Positions 43,139 to 47,970 of a DNA stretch of 47,970 nucleotides are shown here, piece after piece. This DNA is from JANXYY01 sp035530875 (GTDB lineage: Bacteria; Actinomycetota; Actinomycetes; Nanopelagicales; Nanopelagicaceae), in assembly GCA_035530875.1 (NCBI GenBank), contig DATKUB010000075.1:1-47970 (forward strand), read 5' to 3'. The notes below the pieces were generated by a model. It was not told the origin of the DNA, ran no database searches, and was given only the letters and a program-made list of their open reading frames with translations. How positions within the stretch are numbered: position 1 is the first letter of the stretch; each line of letters begins with the position of its first letter. Position numbers and translations under genes: made by a program.

Positions 43139-43210
43139 TGCCCAAGCAACTCAGATGATTCTGCTCGCTAACATGGAATTAGGACGAATCGAATTAGGGG
43201 TGACATCACA

Positions 43211-43468
43211 ATGGGTGGTTGGGGTTGGAATGATACAGCCGGCACAAGTTGGTGGATTATGGGCGGGATGATGATCTTCTGGATTGCAGTTATTGGAATT
43301 GGGATCTGGTTCGTCGTGCGTCTTACTGATCGACGTGGGGAGCAGCAGCTCAGAACGGAGTCTCCGCGGTCAATCCTTGACCGACGGTTCGCCAGTGGCG
43401 AATTAAGCGCAGAACAGTACGCGGAGGCACGAAGGCTACTTGAGTTGCAGACCCTTCCGCGCCAATAG
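43211..43468 (+). CDS. SHOCT-domain membrane protein, copy 2
   Basis: The 85-residue protein is a clear paralogue of the one at 42186: same GWGW-type start, the helix MIFWIAVIGIGIWFVVRL, and SHOCT region LDRRFASGELSAEQYAEARR. The stretch FWIAVIGIGIW is identical in both. It lies 9 bp before the response regulator gene and probably shares its transcript. The DUF3105 gene sits between the two copies, which suggests duplication around it. Confidence 0.82.
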   Translation: MGGWGWNDTAGTSWWIMGGMMIFWIAVIGIGIWFVVRLTDRRGEQQLRTESPRSILDRRFASGELSAEQYAEARRLLELQTLPRQ

Positions 43469-43477
43469 AGTTGAGTC

Positions 43478-44182
43478 ATGGCCAGTGCAGGACGAGTACT
43501 CGTAGTAGACGACGAAGTTGCGCTTGCTAACGTTGTCGCCAGTTATTTTGTACGTGAAGGCTTCGAAGTTGAAACTGCGCACGACGGTAACGCAGCTGTG
43601 GCAAGTGCTCTCACAAATCTGCCAGATCTCATCGTCTTGGATTTGATGCTCCCAGGCATTGATGGCATTGAGGTCTGTAAGGAAATTCGTAAGTTCTCCG
43701 ACGCATACATAATCATGCTTACCGCTCGTGATGATGAGATCGACAAAGTAGTTGGACTCGCAGTTGGCGCAGACGACTATATGGTCAAGCCATTCTCTAC
43801 CAAAGAGTTGATTGCACGCGCACGAGCGATGCTGCGAAGGCCCCGCGCGAGCGCAGCACCGGAAAAGCACGAATCCATAGTGATGGGCGAATTGAACATC
43901 AATGTCGATACACGCAATGTTCACCTTGGCAATATTCCGATAGATCTGACGCGAACCGAATTCGATATTCTCGTGGCGATGGCTCGTCGTCCCATGGTTG
44001 CACTCTCTCGGCGGCAGATAATAGACACGGTGTGGGATGAGGATTGGTATGGCGACGAGCACGTTGTAGATGTACACGTAGGACATTTGCGCAAAAAACT
44101 AAACGATGATGTTGGCGAACCGAAGTATTTGCGAACGGTGCGTGGTGTTGGCTACGCCGTCGGAACGGCCCGACATGAATAA
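43478..44182 (+). CDS. OmpR/PhoB-family response regulator
   Basis: The 234-residue protein has the receiver motifs VLVVDDEVALANV, LIVLDLMLPGIDG (phospho-Asp) and DDYMVKPFS (Lys), then a winged-helix domain with LTRTEFDILVAMARRPMVALSR and VVDVHVGHLRKKL. It is the likely binder of the CTTCAT-type repeats flanking the cluster. It overlaps the sensor kinase gene by 8 bp. Confidence 0.93.
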   Translation: MASAGRVLVVDDEVALANVVASYFVREGFEVETAHDGNAAVASALTNLPDLIVLDLMLPGIDGIEVCKEIRKFSDAYIIMLTARDDEIDKVVGLAVGADDYMVKPFSTKELIARARAMLRRPRASAAPEKHESIVMGELNINVDTRNVHLGNIPIDLTRTEFDILVAMARRPMVALSRRQIIDTVWDEDWYGDEHVVDVHVGHLRKKLNDDVGEPKYLRTVRGVGYAVGTARHE

Positions 44183-45269
44183 TGCCCGCCTGGTAGCAAA
44201 ACTGCTGATTGCCCAACTGTTCATTCTCACCATCGCAGGGGTGACGTTAATTGTCACAGCTTTAGCCTTCGCGCCGGGTTTGTTTGCAATGCACTTGAAA
44301 GAGACTGGCGCGGCTACTACCCAAATCGAGCGACATACTAGAGAAGCATTTCTGTCATCAATGACGCTGGCACTCATTTTTGCCAGTATCTCCGCCTTGT
44401 TAGCAGCGAGTCTTGTTTCCTGGCTCTTGGCTCGTCGGGTGGCGCGTCCGATCGAAGAGCTTGCCGATGCCGCCGACGCGGTTGCCAGACACGAGTATCT
44501 CGCACAAGTGCCAATTGGTGGCTTCAGCACTGAACTCCGCAGACTCAATGAGTCTTTCAATCGAATGGCTGGGGATTTAGCCAACTCGGAAGTGAATCGA
44601 CAGCATCTTCTCAGCGACCTCGCCCATGAATTACGAACACCACTTGCAACAATCAGGGCCTACGTCGATGCACTTGAAGACGGAGTTGCGCCCGCAACCG
44701 CCAAATCTTGGGATACGTTGCGGCAACAAATCGAACGACTCGAGCGCCTAGTGAGTGACCTAAAGGATGCATCTGCAGCAGATGAGAATGCCGTCACAAT
44801 GATTTTTAGCCGTGTCGATCTTGTCGATGTTGCGCAGCGAGTTACCACTAGTTTCCAACCGCGATGCGAAATCGCGAATAAAAAGCTCGAATTGACTGCA
44901 CCAAACGAATCGTTGTGGGTTAAAGGTGATCCGCAGCGTCTGGAACAAGTACTGTCCAATCTGCTCGACAACGCTTGCCGACACACTCCAAGCGGCGGTG
45001 AAATAGGGGTGCGACTCGCCAGCTCCGGTTCAAGTGCAGTGCTAGAGGTTTCAGATTCCGGCGAGGGGATCCCTTCAGATCAATTAGTGGCAATCTTCCA
45101 GCGTTTCTATCAGGTTGACCGTTCGCGACAGCGAAGCGATGGCGGCAGTGGATTAGGGCTCACGATTGCCAAAGCCATCACTGAACGCCACAGCGGCCGG
45201 CTCGATGTCACTAGTCCCGGTGCGCTTGGCGGGGCGACATTCACCATCAGAATTCCGAAATCGAACTAA
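44175..45269 (+). CDS. Sensor histidine kinase (HAMP-HisKA-HATPase)
   Basis: The 364-residue kinase has two membrane helices (about residues 8-35 and 60-88) enclosing a short outer loop with FAMHLKET and IERHTREA, then HAMP, HisKA with LSDLAHELRTPLATIRAYVD, and a HATPase with LSNLLDNACRHTP, DSGEGIPSD and GGSGLGLTIAKAI. The ATG at 44175 is chosen by family start and overlap with the regulator. The small loop with His and Met could sense metal or envelope stress; the signal is not known. Confidence 0.92.
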   Translation: MNNARLVAKLLIAQLFILTIAGVTLIVTALAFAPGLFAMHLKETGAATTQIERHTREAFLSSMTLALIFASISALLAASLVSWLLARRVARPIEELADAADAVARHEYLAQVPIGGFSTELRRLNESFNRMAGDLANSEVNRQHLLSDLAHELRTPLATIRAYVDALEDGVAPATAKSWDTLRQQIERLERLVSDLKDASAADENAVTMIFSRVDLVDVAQRVTTSFQPRCEIANKKLELTAPNESLWVKGDPQRLEQVLSNLLDNACRHTPSGGEIGVRLASSGSSAVLEVSDSGEGIPSDQLVAIFQRFYQVDRSRQRSDGGSGLGLTIAKAITERHSGRLDVTSPGALGGATFTIRIPKSN

Positions 45270-45391
45270 TCCAAACTTGATATTCCACGCAGTTGGAAAA
45301 TCATGGATGTTAGGTTAACGGAATTGGTTCCCTATCTGATTTAGCGTCGTTGGTCGATGGATGAGTGGAGCCGCCAATTGTTGATGCGCAC

Positions 45392-46189
45392 CTACGAGAC
45401 AGTGAGTTCGCTATACATTCCGGCGGCATAGTGGCCTCGAAGATTGCAGAGCACTTCATAACGTCCGGGTGCCAGAGTTACCGTCACCCAACTTGATGCG
45501 CCCGGAGCGATTCCTTCCCCGGCCCCGTCACCGCATGTATTGGATGCTTCGCCGAGGCTCCCAGCTTCGTCGATCTTGCCGTCGCCGCCAACTGGTCGGT
45601 CACCCGCAATCTGGGAATTAGACAGGGGGAGGATGACTAATTCGTGAGTCCTGCTTCCATAGTTGGTCGCAAGAAACGACACCGTACCGCTGGAAACAGT
45701 GGTCTGATCGGTGCTCAGCCGCATTGGACCGCTGAACATCATGCCGCCCATGTCAATGAGCGCAACATTCACAACTGCCCCAGAAAGATTTGGCGAAGTA
45801 CACGTTGATCGAGCGGGAAACCCGAAGCGCGAATGATTGCTGCCACCACCGAAAGCACCCAAGGAAAATCCGCTCAAAACAAGCGCCGTTGTAACACCGA
45901 TAACTATCGACGTCCTGCGGTTAAGCCACTTCCCGCGGCCCACCCTTAGCGCCTTACGACGATTGGTGAATTCTTCCTTGCCTATTTCTCCGCGCGCCAG
46001 GCGCTCGGCCAGAATCTGCTCTGCCTCGTTGGAGACCGGTCGCACCCGATCCGGACGAGCCTGACCTCGATGTAGCAGATAGATAAGAAGACCTACCACG
46101 GCGCTCCAGAACGCGAGAACCATCAACGCCATTACCAACCAACTGGCACCGGCCTGACCGTATCCGTACCCACTGTTCATCATGAGCAT
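45392..46189 (-). CDS. SHOCT module fused to a cupredoxin domain
   Basis: The 265-residue protein starts with a Gly/Tyr/Met-rich outer segment, a membrane helix (about 16-38) and a SHOCT segment (ILAERLARGEIGKEEFTNRR). A second helix follows (about 95-115), then a secreted cupredoxin-like domain. The type 1 copper ligands are visible: His in RTHELVIL and the Cys, His and Met of VLCNLRGHYAAGMY near the C terminus. It probably carries electrons or binds copper at the outer face of the membrane. An ATG at 46189 with GGGGG upstream is taken as start. It is convergent with the sensor kinase gene. Confidence 0.83.
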   Translation of the reverse strand: MLMMNSGYGYGQAGASWLVMALMVLAFWSAVVGLLIYLLHRGQARPDRVRPVSNEAEQILAERLARGEIGKEEFTNRRKALRVGRGKWLNRRTSIVIGVTTALVLSGFSLGAFGGGSNHSRFGFPARSTCTSPNLSGAVVNVALIDMGGMMFSGPMRLSTDQTTVSSGTVSFLATNYGSRTHELVILPLSNSQIAGDRPVGGDGKIDEAGSLGEASNTCGDGAGEGIAPGASSWVTVTLAPGRYEVLCNLRGHYAAGMYSELTVS

Positions 46190-46272
46190 AATCCCCCAAA
46201 ATCCTTGGTAGTTCCTCACCGACTATCTTTACTCATGCTGCCTTATGCGCATGAAGTCTCGATCCAGTAGTT

Positions 46273-46289
46273 GTGAAGATTTGATAAAG
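46273..46289 (-). promoter_or_regulatory. OmpR-type direct repeat upstream of the SHOCT-cupredoxin gene
   Basis: On the minus strand the sequence reads CTTTATC-AAAT-CTTCAC, 83 bp before the start at 46189. It differs from the 42101-42117 site at only two of 17 positions and has the same orientation relative to its gene. It is the second predicted binding site of the neighbouring OmpR-type regulator. Confidence 0.6.
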
Positions 46290-46376
46290 ATCTATCGAGC
46301 GCGTCGAGTGACCCGTCCAACGGCTTGGTTACCTCGGGATAGCGAGTATCTGGCTTTTCTTTGAAAGACTTTGCTT

Positions 46377-46493
46377 ATGCCGAAACCGTATCCTGCTGAG
46401 TTCCGCCTGCGTGCTGCTGTGTTGCATAACTGGATTCATCAGAACCGCATTGACCGAGGCGAGCGAGGAAAAGGATCCGGGGATCTAAATTGA
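46377..46493 (+). pseudogene. IS3-family orfA remnant with internal deletion
   Basis: The 38-codon frame reads MPKPYPAEFRLRAAV and then LHNWIHQNRIDRGERGKG. Both parts match IS3-type OrfA proteins, where about 20 residues of the helix-turn-helix normally lie between them. Here they are joined in frame, and the rest of the transposase is missing. No inverted repeats are evident. It is a dead relic within the 444-bp region between the cupredoxin and UbiA genes (46190-46633), in which I see no other intact gene. Confidence 0.6.
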
Positions 46494-46633
46494 AGTGGAA
46501 ACCGTTATTTGCGATCCCTGGAATTACTCGGACGTCGTGTTCGGCGACGCGCGGGATTGGGTAAACAACGCTTAAGGACCAGGCGAGAACAACGAGGATC
46601 GAGATGAAGATGATCGATGTTCAGCAAAGCCAC

Positions 46634-47419
46634 CTATCGAACTGCCATGACCATCGTCGCGACGTCTAGCAAGGCAAGCACCATCAGCGAGGGGAAGACG
46701 AGCCGTTTAGAGCCAACTAGAACAACTCCGGCCCCAATTGCAGAAATAATCCAGACCCAGAATGTCTGAGTTTGCTCTCCGAGAATTAGCGCCACCACCA
46801 TCAATGCGACGACCGCGGCAACCCGCGAAAGGCCTTCGCCTAGAACTTGGGAAAGCCCGCGAATGCCTTCGCTTCGATCACTGTCGATGTCTTCAACGAC
46901 ATTGGTAAAGTGCGCCGCGATCCCCAGCAGAGATCCGCACGCCAGCAACCAGAGGGGCGGAGTGTGATTTGTAGCAATCACGATCGAGGCAGGAAGAGCG
47001 GCAAAGGCAATCGCATATGGCAGCCAAGAGAAAAGGGTCCGCTTGAAGTAGAAGTTGTAGCTAACTCCGCAGGCGACTCCAAAAAGGTGAGTTGATCCAC
47101 CCTGAATTCCAAGGGGCCCAAGGAGATTTACGACGATGGCTGTGATTGTTGTGATCCAAGTTGTTCGTCGAAGAGTGCCGGCATTTATCAAGCCAGAAAC
47201 AAGCGGCTTTTCAGATCTACCGCTAGAAAGGTCGCTCGCGAAATCGATCAGGTCATTGCTCCAACCAATGACGAGTTGTCCCAGAAAGACGGAAAGTGCA
47301 ATCCCGAGTGAGGAGCCCAGAGACCACAGTCTCGACGCGAGCAGATAGGAAACCAGCGTTACGACCACAGTCGGTCCCGGGTGGCAGGCAAGGACTGCGC
47401 CCTTGAGCGAGTGCCTCAT
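46634..47419 (-). CDS. UbiA-family prenyltransferase
   Basis: The 261-residue membrane protein has about eight helices and the two aspartate-rich motifs of UbiA enzymes: GWSNDLIDFASDLSSGRSEK near residue 52 and VVEDIDSDRSEG near 170, which bind Mg2+-prenyl diphosphate. It attaches a prenyl chain to an acceptor; the acceptor is unknown here. The ATG at 47419 fits the family start (LACHPGPTVVVT follows). A GTG at 47455 would overlap the small upstream ORF by 4 bp (GTGA) and is an alternative. Confidence 0.85.
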   Translation of the reverse strand: MRHSLKGAVLACHPGPTVVVTLVSYLLASRLWSLGSSLGIALSVFLGQLVIGWSNDLIDFASDLSSGRSEKPLVSGLINAGTLRRTTWITTITAIVVNLLGPLGIQGGSTHLFGVACGVSYNFYFKRTLFSWLPYAIAFAALPASIVIATNHTPPLWLLACGSLLGIAAHFTNVVEDIDSDRSEGIRGLSQVLGEGLSRVAAVVALMVVALILGEQTQTFWVWIISAIGAGVVLVGSKRLVFPSLMVLALLDVATMVMAVR

Positions 47420-47451
47420 CGTTGATCTGAAACCGATACCTTCGCCCGGAT

Positions 47452-47601
47452 TCACTTGGCGAGAGCCCGTGTGATTGCACCGATGCACATATGCGCCATC
47501 ATTCCGCTGATGACCAGCTGGGAAATCTTGTGGAAGATGATGTCATCAGTTAGTGGCGTCACCAATTCATGAATTTCGATGATTGGCAGCGCTTGATTCA
47601 T
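47452..47601 (-). CDS. Small hypothetical ORF upstream of the UbiA gene
   Basis: A 49-residue frame reads MNQALPIIEIHELVTPLTDD and ends with a hydrophobic half (ISQLVISGMMAHMCIGAITR). Its TGA stop overlaps a possible GTG start of UbiA. No family recognised. The composition is compatible with coding, but it could be a remnant. Confidence 0.35.
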   Translation of the reverse strand: MNQALPIIEIHELVTPLTDDIIFHKISQLVISGMMAHMCIGAITRALAK

Positions 47602-47889
47602 CCTGCGACCCTAGTGCTGAAGTCAAGCGGTGGTCGATCCAAGTTGGCTTACTTGACTCAGATGACGTTCAAATATTCATCAACTTTTTCATCGATCAGC
47701 CAGCGATAATGCTTCATGTCGGGTGTCAGGACTGTCAACTTCATTCGCGCCTGGAAGGTTGGAGAATGTGGGCTAACCCGTCGCGGTTCACCTATGAACG
47801 ATGTCTGGAGACAGGACAAGAGTCGGGGTGACAGTATAAAACTGACGGAGATGCTTGACACTTGGGGTCTCTAAAAACTAGGAATTGCC
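47602..47889. other. Intergenic region before the transposase; possible gene remnant
   Basis: No intact gene is convincing. A minus-strand frame ending at 47658 with MKLTVLTPDMKHYRWLIDEK looks like the 3' end of a gene, perhaps one interrupted by the insertion sequence. The region from about 47829 (TGACAGTATAAAACTGACGG) may be the left end of the IS481-like element, but the other end is outside the window. Confidence 0.35.
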
Positions 47890-47970
47890 ATGAACTCACA
47901 GACCTATGAACGCCAGATTAGACACCGTTTAACCATCCTTCGCCACGCTGAAGAGATATCTTTCAATGTG
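47890..47970 (+). mobile_element. IS481-like transposase (5' part, cut by window edge)
   Basis: The ATG at 47890 opens 27 codons to the window edge, reading MNSQTYERQIRHRLTILRHA and then EEISFNV. This matches the N terminus of IS481-type transposases, which begin with a helix-turn-helix region of the form RHRL.VLRH.EE..GNV. Intactness cannot be judged. Confidence 0.6.

Noticed and set aside
43436..44086. Long minus-strand frame of 216 codons over the response regulator
   Set aside because: It is antisense to a clear OmpR-type gene and has no recognisable family features.
45365..45375. TGGAGCCGCC similar to the 3' end of tRNA-Thr, as a possible attachment site
   Set aside because: Only about 10 matching bases; too short to be meaningful, and no integrase is nearby.

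Overview
The window looks like chromosomal DNA from an actinobacterium of moderate GC content (mid-50s by eye), probably a small freshwater or marine type rather than a high-GC soil actinomycete. The evidence is the gene content and order. From about 5.7 to 35.5 kb it carries a block I recognise as widely syntenic in Actinomycetota: alpha/beta hydrolase, holB, an MFS-thymidylate kinase fusion, topA, a topA-linked methyltransferase, the membrane pyrophosphatase hppA, a reduced Tad pilus/secretion cluster with an Ssd/CpaE-like ATPase, a HAD-IB phosphatase, a degenerate Fic-like protein, acs, nhaA, a CvpA protein, a Nudix CoA pyrophosphatase, a TlpA lipoprotein, nth, a GlxR-type Crp, an MBL hydrolase, RidA, DUF4177, GatB/YqeY and a metallophosphoesterase. 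Species cannot be named from this alone.

Layout. 0-5 kb: an isoprenylcysteine methyltransferase-like gene cut by the window edge and a divergent thioredoxin share a perfect CsoR-type palindrome. Peptidase E, a DUF255 thioredoxin-fold protein, a decayed DinB-family gene, a DUF6941 gene, a 21-bp tandem repeat array and tRNA-Thr(CGT) follow. 5-22 kb: the replication/topology operon, hppA and the Tad cluster, mostly on the minus strand. 22-25.3 kb: a second HAD phosphatase and a small defence/toxin islet (mobile mystery proteins A and B with an operator palindrome, and a HEPN/Abi-type protein) interrupting the conserved block. 25.5-35.5 kb: acetate activation, Na+/H+ antiport, a four-gene nth operon with ATGA overlaps, and Crp to metallophosphoesterase. 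35.4-37.8 kb: a second 21-bp repeat array bridging two convergent stop codons, then the kbl-tdh threonine degradation operon.

37.9-46.3 kb is the most unusual part. A NarL-type two-component system is transcribed away from an operon holding a secreted unknown protein, a stand-alone full-length cytochrome b and a small membrane protein. Next come two paralogous SHOCT membrane proteins, a DUF3105 protein, an OmpR-type regulator with its sensor kinase, and, on the opposite strand, a third SHOCT module fused to a cupredoxin domain. A nearly identical OmpR-like direct-repeat sequence lies upstream of the first SHOCT gene and of the SHOCT-cupredoxin gene, in the same orientation relative to each, so I infer one small envelope copper/redox-linked regulon. 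The right end (46.3-48 kb) holds an internally deleted IS3 orfA remnant, a UbiA prenyltransferase with a small coupled ORF, and the start of an IS481-like transposase.

All functional statements rest on motif recognition in the translated sequence. No database search was run, and residue positions are approximate.
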